Both the position numbers and the translations under genes were made by a program. Below, in pieces: positions 24,473 through 32,792 of a stretch of 64,000 bases of DNA. How positions within the stretch are numbered: position 1 is the stretch's first letter; each line of letters opens with the position of its first letter. The DNA lies in assembly GCA_024276195.1 (NCBI GenBank), contig JAJRXR010000075.1, positions 20,012-84,011 of the forward strand, in the 5' to 3' direction. This DNA is from Planctomycetota bacterium. GTDB taxonomy: Bacteria; Planctomycetota; Phycisphaerae; Phycisphaerales; UBA1924. Under the pieces are notes generated by a model. It ran no database searches. It saw nothing but the letters and a program-made list of their open reading frames with translations, and was not told where the DNA came from.

Positions 24473-25117
24473 CTACTCCCCCCCGATCGGGGCCAGCGCG
24501 GGCAGGGACGAGCCCGCGTCGAGCGTCAGGCCGGCCCTTGGGGGCGGGGACGCGCTCTCGGGCGACGAGAACGGGCGGCTCAGGCGGGCGAACGCCTCGG
24601 TGGGCAGGTCCACCGTCCGCCAGCGGGGCGAGCGGGTCTTCATCGCCCCCTCGTACTCATCCAGCGAGATCGCGCGCAGGGCGTACCAGCGTCCCTCGCG
24701 CTCGATGACCTCCTGAAAGAGCCCGTCCGGGGGCTGGTCCTCGCAGTGGTAGACGAAGATGAAGGCGCCCTCGTACCCGAGGCCGAAGAGCCGCTCCCAG
24801 GCCCGGAGCGATGAGACATCGTCGAGCGTCACCCAGCTTTCGAGGCGGGCGCGCCCACCGCCCCGCCCTGACCCCGGGTTCTTGCGCGCCGGGACTTTGC
24901 GTCCCTTGATCTCGATGAGCAGGTTGGTGTTCTCGCCGTAGACGACGAAATCAAAGCTCTTGAGCGCCGGCCCCGCCTCGCCCGCGCCGTCGAGGCGGAG
25001 CCTGGCCTTGGGCGGGAGCAGGGCCTTGCGCGCCTCGTTCACCGCGACGTACGGGATGCGCCGCTGGCGAAGGAACGCCTCGAACGCTCGTTCGTAGTGA
25101 TGGCGACGCTGGGCCAT
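24473..25117 (-). CDS. HYExAFE-family protein (PD-(D/E)XK nuclease-like)
   Basis: The 214-residue protein begins with the motif HHYERAFEAFL, which defines the HYExAFE family, known to me mainly from planctomycetes. A nuclease-like core follows, with FDFVVYG (D56) and LLIEIKGRK (E69, K71), a pattern like the D...ExK site of PD-(D/E)XK nucleases. Whether it cuts DNA is not shown. No methyltransferase or restriction partner is adjacent, so a restriction role is not supported. The C-terminal 40 residues are Pro/Ser-rich and probably disordered. Confidence 0.78.
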   Translation of the reverse strand: MAQRRHHYERAFEAFLRQRRIPYVAVNEARKALLPPKARLRLDGAGEAGPALKSFDFVVYGENTNLLIEIKGRKVPARKNPGSGRGGGRARLESWVTLDDVSSLRAWERLFGLGYEGAFIFVYHCEDQPPDGLFQEVIEREGRWYALRAISLDEYEGAMKTRSPRWRTVDLPTEAFARLSRPFSSPESASPPPRAGLTLDAGSSLPALAPIGGE

Positions 25118-25179
25118 CGCCCCAGCCTACCCGCTCGCCTGTTCGGCGTCGATACGGGAGTGTGGATCGGGACCATGGC

Positions 25180-26181
25180 TTACGGCGGGGCGAGGCGATC
25201 CAGCACGATCTCGATCCCCGGCGGGGGCGTCTTTCCGGGGCTCAGCGCCAGCGAGCGGATCATTGACCGGTGGTTGGCGCTGAGAAAGACCACGTCCTCG
25301 CACCCCTCGAGCTGGGCTGAGGCGACGGGCACGACACCGTCGCCGAGCTTGTTCGCCAGGGCGACAAGCTCACCCCGGGCGCCGGGTGGCAGCGTGACAA
25401 CCTGCCCCACGAGGCAGGTGAACTCGACATCCTCTGGCGCGGGGCGGGCGTTGAGGTCGGTCAGGAAGGGCGAGCCCGGGCGCAGGTCGGCGCCGGCCTG
25501 CCCGTCGCCGTCGAAGCTGAAGCGGTACAGATCCTCGGCCTCGGGCGCCGACTCACCCAGCAGACGCTCGGCCTGCTCGCGCACCTCCGACGCCCATTGC
25601 ATGCCCGCCCAGGGCGAGCCCGCGTGCGGCGTGCCGATCGTAATCAGACGATCGACGGCGCTGCGGGCCTCGGGCTCGCGATCGGCAAAGCCCGGGCGCG
25701 TCAGCGCGTCGCGCGCCACCAGCCCGCCCATGGAGTGGGCGACGATCGAGACGCGCTCGACGCTGCGGGCGCGCAGGCGGCGCAGGGCCGTGTCGAGCAG
25801 CTCGCCCGAGTCGCTGATCGCCTGGTCGTTGGGGTACTCGAAGCGCACCGTCGCGTGTCCGGCTTCGCCCAGCGCCGGCGCCAGCTCGTCCCAGATGCTC
25901 CCCGGCTCGTCGAGCCCATGAATCAGCAGCACGACACGGGCATCGAGCGTTTCGCCCGGGTCGATCTGGCGCCAGTCGCTCTCGCCCTCGCCGGGGCTGT
26001 AAACGCGGAGCCCGTGCCAGTGGGCGACGCGCTGGGCGGCGCTGTCTGAGTCGCCACGCGATGTGAACGAGAACGCACCGATCGTCAGCGCGATCCCCCC
26101 GATGATCGTCAGCGCTCCAACCAGGATCACACGCCTGCGTACCACCCTGGGTTGTTCGCTCTTGGGGCGGGTGCGTTTCAT
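25180..26181 (-). CDS. Membrane-anchored alpha/beta hydrolase (lipase-like)
   Basis: 333 residues. An N-terminal signal anchor (about 18-38) precedes an alpha/beta-hydrolase domain. The nucleophile elbow is A-H-S150-M-G-G in VSIVAHSMGGLVARDAL, and the oxyanion-side motif is LIHGLDEPGSIW (HG at 88-89). The pattern is that of triacylglycerol-lipase or PGAP1-like enzymes facing the periplasm. The catalytic His is likely in ANHRSM near the C-terminus. It lies 18 bases after the MCE protein gene, in a presumed operon for envelope lipid handling. Confidence 0.82.
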   Translation of the reverse strand: MKRTRPKSEQPRVVRRRVILVGALTIIGGIALTIGAFSFTSRGDSDSAAQRVAHWHGLRVYSPGEGESDWRQIDPGETLDARVVLLIHGLDEPGSIWDELAPALGEAGHATVRFEYPNDQAISDSGELLDTALRRLRARSVERVSIVAHSMGGLVARDALTRPGFADREPEARSAVDRLITIGTPHAGSPWAGMQWASEVREQAERLLGESAPEAEDLYRFSFDGDGQAGADLRPGSPFLTDLNARPAPEDVEFTCLVGQVVTLPPGARGELVALANKLGDGVVPVASAQLEGCEDVVFLSANHRSMIRSLALSPGKTPPPGIEIVLDRLAPP

Positions 26182-26199
26182 GGCGCGTGTCCGGGCGAC

Positions 26200-27462
26200 T
26201 TACCCGTCGCGTTCGATGATGAGCTGGAGCAGCTCCTGCTCGGCCCGCTGATACCGGTCGAACGCGGTCTCGATCGAGCGGGTCATGCCCAGGACGGTCT
26301 GCGGATCGACCAGGGCCGCGGACCGACCGTTGGACTCGACCTGCGCGATCACCGATTCGAGCGCTTCGGACGCGCCCCGCAGGTCGCCCACCGCCTCGGC
26401 GTACGAGCGGGCGGCGTTGTAGAGCGGCTCCTTCTCAAGATCCTCCTTCGACGGGGGCTTGAGCAGGCGCCAAGGCTGCGAGCGCAGCTCCGCGACCATC
26501 AGGTTGCCCTGCTCGGAGATCCGGCGCACGTTCATCACCGTCCGGTGAATCTCAGGCCCTTCCCGCGCCAGGATCAGGTTCGCCTCGTCGCCGAGGGCCG
26601 TGAAGCTCTCGACCGCGAGCGTGCCCTTGTCGAGCACGGTGTTGAGCTTGTCCACCGTCTCGAAACGGGCGCGCTCGGCGATCGCCTCGACGTGCGTCAG
26701 CGAGCGATCGACCTTGGCGCGGTTGGCGTTGATGCCCGCCTGGACCGAGGCCATGAGCGTCCGCGCGTCGGCGATGCCCCGGTTGGCGCCCTGGAGCAGC
26801 GGGCGGGCCTCGTCGGCGGCCTCGTCGAGATCCACCAGCAGGGCCGTGATGTGGTGGTCCCATGTGTCCAGGCGCGTGTTGATCTTGTCGGTGAACTCGC
26901 GCACCGAGCGGACCGTCGCCTTGATGTCCGGCTCGATCTCCTCCGACACGTTGTCGATCCGCGCGATGATGCTCTTGATGTTGTTAATCACTTCGGCGTC
27001 GATCCCGGCCTGCGCCAGCAGCCCCGGCGCGATCTGCCCGCGCAGCTCCCCGCCCTTGCTCACGACCGAGCTGTCCTTGGGCGTGCCCACGCCCGCGAAG
27101 TTGATCGTGCTGATCGACCCGATCAGCGGCGTGACCAGCCCCGCCCGCGCGTTGTCATAGAACTTGATCCGCGAATCGACCGCGATCGTCACGAGCATCG
27201 CATCGACAAAGTCGCCCTCGCCGAAGTTTGGTTTGACCGCCTCGACCCGCCCGACCTTCTGCCCGCCGAGCGTCACCTCGGACCCGGGCTTGAGCCCCGT
27301 CGCCCCGTCGCTGAGCGAGTATCGCACGACATACTCGGTCCGCGGCGTCAGCAGCGTGTCCTTCAGATCGCCCAGGATAAAGCTGATGACGACCGCGACG
27401 ATGAGCGAAGTCACCAGGAAAAACCCGGCCAGCACGTTGTTCTTTGAGGTGATTCGAGACAT
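26200..27462 (-). CDS. MlaD/MCE-domain lipid-transport protein
   Basis: 420 residues. One N-terminal transmembrane helix (about 10-30) is followed by an MCE domain (about 42-115; LSDGATGLKPGSEVTLGGQKVG), then a long helical region (about 150-420). MCE proteins form hexameric periplasmic rings or tubes that carry phospholipids between membranes with an ABC transporter. The upstream gene, 33 bases away, encodes a matching ATPase of the MlaF type. No MlaE permease gene is in the window. The start is ATG 27462. Confidence 0.87.
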   Translation of the reverse strand: MSRITSKNNVLAGFFLVTSLIVAVVISFILGDLKDTLLTPRTEYVVRYSLSDGATGLKPGSEVTLGGQKVGRVEAVKPNFGEGDFVDAMLVTIAVDSRIKFYDNARAGLVTPLIGSISTINFAGVGTPKDSSVVSKGGELRGQIAPGLLAQAGIDAEVINNIKSIIARIDNVSEEIEPDIKATVRSVREFTDKINTRLDTWDHHITALLVDLDEAADEARPLLQGANRGIADARTLMASVQAGINANRAKVDRSLTHVEAIAERARFETVDKLNTVLDKGTLAVESFTALGDEANLILAREGPEIHRTVMNVRRISEQGNLMVAELRSQPWRLLKPPSKEDLEKEPLYNAARSYAEAVGDLRGASEALESVIAQVESNGRSAALVDPQTVLGMTRSIETAFDRYQRAEQELLQLIIERDG

Positions 27463-27495
27463 AAGCCTGCTCCGATGGTCGCGTCCGGGGGCGGT

Positions 27496-28392
27496 CTAGC
27501 CCCGGGTCGCCTCCACGCTGGGTGTCTTGTGGATCCCCGGGCGTTCGGCGCCGAAGAGCGCCTGCTCGTACCCGCTGGTCTTCTGTCGGTCTGTGATCGG
27601 CCCGTGCGCGTCGCCTCGCAGTAACTGGCGGATCAGGCGCTCGTCCTCGTCCAGCCCCGAGGTCTCGTCCTCGGGCATGTCGCGCACGCGCTCGTACCAC
27701 TGGCGCGACTCGACGCGGAGGATGCGCCCCTTGTCGAGCATCGCCATCCGGTCGGCGATGGTGAACGCCGAGTCCATCTCGTGTGTCACCACGACCGAGG
27801 TGACGCCGAGCTGCTTGCTCAGGGCCATGATGAGCTGGTCGATCTGCGCGCTCGTCACCGGGTCGAGCCCGGCGCTGGGCTCGTCGTAGAACAAAATCTG
27901 CGGGTCGAGCGCCAGGGCGCGGGCCAGGCCCGCGCGCTTCTTCATGCCGCCCGAGATCTCGGCCGGGTACTTGTCGGCGTGCTCGCGCAGGCCCACGAGC
28001 TCGAGCTTGATCTGGACCTGGATGCTGATGATCTCGTCGTCGAGGTTGGTGTGCTCGCGGATGGGCAGGGCGACGTTCTCGCCGATGGTCATGGAGTTGA
28101 ACAGCGCCCCGGACTGGAACAGGATCCCGAAGCGTTTGCGGATCGAGTTGAGGCCTTCCTCGTTCTGCTCGCTGAGGCGCTGGCCGAAGATCTCGATCTC
28201 ACCCTCGCTGGGCGGGAACGACCCGATGAGCATGCGCAGGGTGGTGGACTTGCCCGAGCCCGAGCCTCCCATGATGACCATGGTCTCGCCGCGCCGGATG
28301 TCGAGGTTGACACCCGAGAGCACGGTGGCGTCCCCGAAGCGCTTGGCCACGTCCCGGCAGCGGATCACAGTCTCTGGTTCCCCCGTGCTCAC
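27496..28392 (-). CDS. MlaF-type ABC transporter ATPase
   Basis: The product is 298 residues. Walker A is GGSGSGKSTTLRML, the signature is ISGGMKKRAGLARAL and Walker B is ILFYDEPSAGLDP. The SGGM signature and the SAGLDP ending are typical of the MlaF subfamily that powers MCE lipid transport. I prefer the GTG at 28392 (VSTGEPETVIRCRD); an ATG at 28428 would add 12 residues that look non-coding. It is followed by the MlaD gene, with no permease between them. Confidence 0.9.
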   Translation of the reverse strand: MSTGEPETVIRCRDVAKRFGDATVLSGVNLDIRRGETMVIMGGSGSGKSTTLRMLIGSFPPSEGEIEIFGQRLSEQNEEGLNSIRKRFGILFQSGALFNSMTIGENVALPIREHTNLDDEIISIQVQIKLELVGLREHADKYPAEISGGMKKRAGLARALALDPQILFYDEPSAGLDPVTSAQIDQLIMALSKQLGVTSVVVTHEMDSAFTIADRMAMLDKGRILRVESRQWYERVRDMPEDETSGLDEDERLIRQLLRGDAHGPITDRQKTSGYEQALFGAERPGIHKTPSVEATRG

Positions 28393-28451
28393 AACGAGGA
28401 CTCTATCGGCGCGTCCCGCCCCGGGCATGCACGCGATGGGGCAAACCCGGG

Positions 28452-29225
28452 CTAGGGGGCCTCATCGGGGGCCGGCTCGGGCTCTGGCTCGACCTCTGGT
28501 GCGATCTCAGGCGTGGGGTCAGGCGGGATGGGGGCCAGCCCGGAGGCGAAGTCGGTCAGTCGGATCTCCGTGCCATCGCTGAGGACAATGACAAGATCGT
28601 CAAAGGCCGGCCCGCCCGAGGCGTTGGTCCCGGGGTTCTGCGGGTCGAACTCGAGCGCGAGCAGGGCGAGCCCGTTGTCGAACTCTGCGGGCACCGGCAG
28701 CACGCCAGGGCCTTGGTGGGACTGCATCTGAGGACCGACGTCGGGGTTGGCATAGGCGCTGAAGAACTTGATCAGGTTGGTCGGGACACCGATGTAGACG
28801 CCCATTGAATCGTGGTAAGCCGTCCGGAACGCGATGAACTCGGCGTCGGTGAGGTCGGCCGCGGGAGAGATGAGCACGAGGCGGGCCTCATCAAACTCGT
28901 CGGCTTCAATGTGCCTGAACACGGGCGAGGCCATCTTGTCCATCTGCCCGCCGACCATGCCCAGGCCGATGACAATCCCGACCCAGATGATCGTGACGAG
29001 CAGCCCGAGGATGATCCCCGCGATCGCCAGGCCCTTGCCCCCGACGCGCCCGCGTGAGCCGCCGATGCCGATGAGTGAGAACACGCCCAGCATCGTGCCC
29101 AGCAGCCCCAGCCCGGGGATGCAGCAGATCAACGAGCAGACCAGCGACAGGATCGCCATGATGCTCGTGCGCTCGGTCTCGGGAAAGATGTCGGCGCCGC
29201 CCTCGGCGTAGGGGTTCTGTGTCAT
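28452..29225 (-). CDS. DUF4190-domain membrane protein
   Basis: 257 residues. The N-terminal domain has two transmembrane helices (about 20-45, 60-85) separated by a short Gly/Arg loop (GIGGSRGRVGGKGLAIAG), which is the DUF4190 pattern. The C-terminal part is soluble and has no recognised fold; the end is Pro/Glu-rich (PEVEPEPEPAPDEAP). It is on the same strand as the MlaF-type gene, 59 bases upstream of it. Function unknown. Confidence 0.75.
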   Translation of the reverse strand: MTQNPYAEGGADIFPETERTSIMAILSLVCSLICCIPGLGLLGTMLGVFSLIGIGGSRGRVGGKGLAIAGIILGLLVTIIWVGIVIGLGMVGGQMDKMASPVFRHIEADEFDEARLVLISPAADLTDAEFIAFRTAYHDSMGVYIGVPTNLIKFFSAYANPDVGPQMQSHQGPGVLPVPAEFDNGLALLALEFDPQNPGTNASGGPAFDDLVIVLSDGTEIRLTDFASGLAPIPPDPTPEIAPEVEPEPEPAPDEAP

Positions 29226-29266
29226 GGCGCCAGCCTATGTCCCTCCGGGCCAGCGGGCCACCCCGC

Positions 29267-30421
29267 CTATCCCGTTGGACGCCCGATCCGCCCGACACAC
29301 TCGACCAGAATCTCGACGCCCCGGTCGATCTGCTCGTCCGTCGTCAGCCTCGACAGGCTCAGGCGGATCGACGAGTCCGCGTCCGTTTCATCGAGCCCCA
29401 TCGCCAGCAGCACCGGCGAGGGCTCGATCGAGCCCGAGGAGCACGCGCTGCCCGCCGAGGCCCACACCCCGCGCTCCGACAACGCCAGGAGCAACCGCTC
29501 GTTCTCGATCCCGGGCAGCAGCAGGTTGGTCGTGTTCCAGATCCGGTCGCCCGGGGCCGAGGCGCCGTTGACTTTGGCGCCGGGGATCCGCCCGAGCAGG
29601 GCGGTTTCCAGGCGGTCGCGCATGGCGCCGAGGCGTTCACGCTCGCTCGGGTCGTCAAGGAAGTCGCCCGCCTCGCGGGCCGCGGCGCCGGCGCCGAGAA
29701 TCCCGGGCACGTTCTCTGTGCCGGCGCGCCGCCCGAGCTCCTGGGCGCCGTGCAGTACCGGCGGGAGCGTCAGCCCCGGGCGCGAATACAGCGCCCCGAC
29801 GCCCTTTGGCCCGTGGAACTTGTGGGCGCTGAGGCTCAGCAGGTCAATCGACGGCGCCTCCGGGGCCGACAGATCCGTCGGGAGCTTGCCCACACGCTGC
29901 ACCGCGTCGGTGTGAAAGAGCACCCCGCGCTCCCGGCACACCGACGCGATCGACCCGATCGGCTGGATGACCCCTGTCTCGTTGTTGACCCACTGCACGC
30001 TGACGATCGCGACGTGCTCGTCGATCAGGTCCGGGGCGGTCGAGAGGTCAACGCGCCCGTCGGGCGCTGCGGGCAGACGCCGGACCTCGACGCCGCTGGT
30101 TTCGAGCGCGTGGGCAAGGTCGCGGACCGCTGCGTGCTCGAGCTCGCTGATGACGATCGCCCGTCGCCCGGTCAGGGCCAGGGCCGAGCGGATGGCCAGA
30201 TCGATCGACTCGGCGCCCGAGCTGGTCAGGGTGAGCTGTCGCGGGGCGGCGCCGATGAGGCGGGCCAGGTCTTGACGGGCGAGCTCGAGGGCGCCGCGGG
30301 CGCCCTGCCCGCCCCGGTGCAGGCTCGACGGGTTGTGCCACGCGGTCTCGAGCCCGCGCCGGACACCCTCGATCACGCCCGGCGTCGGGCGGGTGCTCGC
30401 GTTGGCGTCGAAATCAATCAC
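29267..30421 (-). CDS. Cysteine desulfurase (IscS/NifS family)
   Basis: The 384-residue PLP enzyme takes sulfur from cysteine for iron-sulfur cluster and thiolation pathways. The PLP lysine is K201 in LSAHKFHGPKG. The persulfide-forming Cys is C327 in SAGSACSSG, which marks group I (IscS/NifS). SGAESIDLAI and TENVPG are also family positions. The start is probably GTG 30421 (VIDFDANAST); an in-frame TTG at 30427 is possible. No iscU or iscR gene is beside it, so it may serve general sulfur transfer. Confidence 0.92.
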   Translation of the reverse strand: MIDFDANASTRPTPGVIEGVRRGLETAWHNPSSLHRGGQGARGALELARQDLARLIGAAPRQLTLTSSGAESIDLAIRSALALTGRRAIVISELEHAAVRDLAHALETSGVEVRRLPAAPDGRVDLSTAPDLIDEHVAIVSVQWVNNETGVIQPIGSIASVCRERGVLFHTDAVQRVGKLPTDLSAPEAPSIDLLSLSAHKFHGPKGVGALYSRPGLTLPPVLHGAQELGRRAGTENVPGILGAGAAAREAGDFLDDPSERERLGAMRDRLETALLGRIPGAKVNGASAPGDRIWNTTNLLLPGIENERLLLALSERGVWASAGSACSSGSIEPSPVLLAMGLDETDADSSIRLSLSRLTTDEQIDRGVEILVECVGRIGRPTG

Positions 30422-30487
30422 GGGCAAGTCTATTGAGCGCCCGGGTGGGAGGCGGGGTCGGGCGCCGGGGTCGGGTATCGTCCGTGC

Positions 30488-31303
30488 GTGGACCCGAAGC
30501 AGAGACCAACCGAGATACGAGCGATCGGGCTGGGAAAGTCGTTCGGCGCCCAGCGCGTGCTCGAGGGGATCGACCTGGAGATCGCCCGGGGCGAGATCGT
30601 CGCGATCGCGGGGATGAGCGGCTCGGGCAAGACGGTGCTGCTGGACCTGCTCACGGGCCTGATCGAGGCCAGCGAGGGGCGGGTGCTCATCGCCGACCAC
30701 GCGATGGAGGGATCCCCCCTCGTCGAGCTGAACGCGCTGAGCGAGCGCGAGCTCGACGCGCTGCGCATGCACTGGGCGATCGTCTTCCAGCACAACGCGC
30801 TGTTCAGCGCGACGGTGCGCGAGAACTGCGCGCTCTGGCTCCGCGAGAACGCGCGGATGGGCGAACGCGAGATCGACGAGCGTGTCCGCTGGGCGCTCAA
30901 GTCCGCGGCTCTGGACGTCGAGAGCGTCATCGACAAGCACCGCGACGAGCTCTCCGGGGGCATGGCCAAGCGCGTCGCCGTGGCCCGCGCCATCGCGATG
31001 GACCCGGCGATTATCTTCTACGACGAGCCCACCACCGGGCTCGACCCGATCGTCGCCGGCGAGATCCACGAGCTGATCTGGAACACCCACCACCTGCCCC
31101 TGAGCGACGGCGCCCAGCGCACCAGCATCATCGTCACCCATGACAAAGACCTGCTCCGCCGCCTGCGACCGCGCGTCGTCATGCTCCACAACCGGGGTGT
31201 GTGCTTCGATGGTCCGTACGACAACTTCGGCAAGGACGGGTGCGAGATCGCGGTCGAGTACCTCGCGGCGATGCCCGTGCTCCACGCGAGAACGCCGAGC
31301 TGA
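30488..31303 (+). CDS. Second MlaF-type ABC transporter ATPase
   Basis: 271 residues. Walker A is GMSGSGKTVLLDLL, the signature is LSGGMAKRVAVARAI and Walker B is IIFYDEPTTGLDP. The sequence resembles the MlaF-type ATPase at 27496 (both read SGGM-K/A-KR), so this is a second copy of the same transport class, lying about 2.1 kb away in the other direction. No permease or MCE gene follows it. The GTG start at 30488 is 66 bases from the cysteine desulfurase start, with a divergent promoter between them. Its stop abuts the stop of the TetR gene. Confidence 0.88.
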   Translation: MDPKQRPTEIRAIGLGKSFGAQRVLEGIDLEIARGEIVAIAGMSGSGKTVLLDLLTGLIEASEGRVLIADHAMEGSPLVELNALSERELDALRMHWAIVFQHNALFSATVRENCALWLRENARMGEREIDERVRWALKSAALDVESVIDKHRDELSGGMAKRVAVARAIAMDPAIIFYDEPTTGLDPIVAGEIHELIWNTHHLPLSDGAQRTSIIVTHDKDLLRRLRPRVVMLHNRGVCFDGPYDNFGKDGCEIAVEYLAAMPVLHARTPS

Positions 31304-31936
31304 TTACCCGTGGGGCGCGTTGTCGCTGCCCTTGGGGCCAGCGTCTCGACCGACAAGGATGCGGGTGAGCACGTCCTGAACGTGCCCGCCCTGCTCGTCG
31401 CGCCCGTGACCGGGGATTTTCATCGCGGTCATCACGCCGTAGCCCATGCCGATGTTGATCAGCAGCCACGCGACGACCTGGGCGCTGAAGCGAGCCGTCA
31501 CCTTGTGCTGGTCCTGGGCGAGCTCGATCTCGCGGACGAGGAACTCGTGGACCTTGGTGATGTGGTCGGACAGGGCCTTGTGGATGTCCTCGTCGTCCAC
31601 CTCGCTGATCGCCTGGAGGAAGACGCGGTACCCCGCCCGACCGCGCTCCGAGACCATCGGGTTGTCCCCGATGACGCGGCGCAGACGCTCGCCCGAGTCG
31701 CCCGCGCCCTCGAGGTCCTTGGCCCACTGCTCAAGGGTCTGGCGCCCGGTCCGCTCGATCAGGGCGATGAACAGCCCGCGCTTGGAGGCGAAGTGCCGGT
31801 AGATGATGGGCTCGGTGACGCCCGCGGCCCGGGCCAGCTCCGCGGTGGTGGTCCTGGCGAAACCGCGTTCGCTGAACAACTCAGCCGCACGGTCGAGCAG
31901 CTGCTCGCGTCTTTCTGCGGCCGGTAGGCGGCTCAT
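31304..31936 (-). CDS. TetR-family transcriptional regulator
   Basis: 210 residues. The N-terminal DNA-binding helix-turn-helix is at about 5-55 (ERREQLLDRAAELFSERGFARTTTAELARAAGVTEPIIYRHFASKRGLF), typical of TetR repressors. The C-terminal ligand domain is divergent. I start at ATG 31936 with an upstream AGGGGA. The gene converges on the MlaF-type ATPase gene with no intergenic space. The ligand and target genes are unknown; regulation of the adjacent ABC gene is possible but not shown. Confidence 0.9.
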   Translation of the reverse strand: MSRLPAAERREQLLDRAAELFSERGFARTTTAELARAAGVTEPIIYRHFASKRGLFIALIERTGRQTLEQWAKDLEGAGDSGERLRRVIGDNPMVSERGRAGYRVFLQAISEVDDEDIHKALSDHITKVHEFLVREIELAQDQHKVTARFSAQVVAWLLINIGMGYGVMTAMKIPGHGRDEQGGHVQDVLTRILVGRDAGPKGSDNAPHG

Positions 31937-32005
31937 GCGTCGTCCCCTGTCTGCCCGGGCTCTGCCTGGGATCAACCCCGATCTCGCCAGTAGGTTAGCC
32001 GAGAC

Positions 32006-32344
32006 TCACTCACGCCATTCCGCTTGTCGGCTCGCCTCACCCCTCTGGTTGAGTGGGACCGGGTCATACCCGCCCCGATTCAGCGGATGGCAGCGCAGCA
32101 GGCGCGAAACCATCAGGCGAGTCCCCCGCATCAGCCCGTGAACCCGGTACGCCTCGAGCGCATAGCGCGAGCACGTCGGCTCGAACCGGCACTGCCCGCC
32201 CACGATCGGGCTCAGCGTGAACCGGTACACCCAGATCAACCCCACGATCGGTGCGCACAGAATCCGCGACACCAGCCCCGGCGGCGCGTGCGACAACGCC
32301 TCGGGCACGCGCTCAGCATCGGCGGCGTCCGGGTCGTCAGGCAT
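32006..32344 (-). CDS. yidD: Membrane protein insertion efficiency factor YidD
   Basis: 112 residues. The conserved YidD core is CRFEPTCSRYALEAYRVHG ... LLRCHPLNRGGYDPV, with three Cys. YidD is a small, amphipathic membrane-associated protein thought to help YidC insert inner-membrane proteins. It overlaps the 3' end of rnpA by eight bases, as commonly seen. The usual next gene, yidC, is absent here: the downstream gene is tetR. Confidence 0.93.
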   Translation of the reverse strand: MPDDPDAADAERVPEALSHAPPGLVSRILCAPIVGLIWVYRFTLSPIVGGQCRFEPTCSRYALEAYRVHGLMRGTRLMVSRLLRCHPLNRGGYDPVPLNQRGEASRQAEWRE

Positions 32345-32792
32345 CGCCCGGAGCCCGCTCGGCGGCCCGCCGGTCGCGCCTGGCCTGCTCCCGGCTCGCC
32401 TCGTCGATCAGCTCGCCGAGCAGGCGCGTGTACTCGTCCAGCGAGGCCCGCCCGGAACGCCTGGGCGAGACGATGATGTCGTACGAGCGCATCCCCGGGC
32501 CAGTCGGGCGGGGCAGATCCGGGCGGATCTGGCGGAAGGCCTCGCGGATGAGGCGTTTGAGGCGTGCCCGGGCGACGGCGGACCCGACCCGCTTGCTCAC
32601 GCTCAGCCCGAGCCTGGGCTCGGGGCGATCGGTGGGGAGGATGTGGATGCTGAGCGGGCCACGGGCTTTGCGCAGTTTGTGCGCATAGACGGCGCTGTAC
32701 TCGGTATCGTGCTCGAGGCGGTGGCGGCGGCGGAAGACCAGGACGCGCGCCTGGCCCGGGCGGCGGGGTTGGGTGGGCGGGTTGGGGCTCAC
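32337..32792 (-). CDS. rnpA: Ribonuclease P protein component
   Basis: RnpA, with RNase P RNA, matures the 5' ends of tRNAs. The family core is present in RLGLSVSKRVGSAVARARLKRLIREAFR. At 151 residues it has a longer C-terminus than E. coli RnpA (119). The GTG start (32792) overlaps the stop TGA of the upstream membrane-protein gene by 4 bases (GTGA). The usual upstream partner rpmH is not visible here. Confidence 0.92.
   Translation of the reverse strand: MSPNPPTQPRRPGQARVLVFRRRHRLEHDTEYSAVYAHKLRKARGPLSIHILPTDRPEPRLGLSVSKRVGSAVARARLKRLIREAFRQIRPDLPRPTGPGMRSYDIIVSPRRSGRASLDEYTRLLGELIDEASREQARRDRRAAERAPGDA

Noticed and set aside
24473-25117. Restriction enzyme of a restriction-modification system
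   Set aside because: No methyltransferase or specificity gene is nearby; only the nuclease-like motif is present.
30422-31285. Upstream extension of the cysteine desulfurase frame
   Set aside because: The extension is antisense to the ABC ATPase; the family N-terminus (DFDANAST) begins at 30421.
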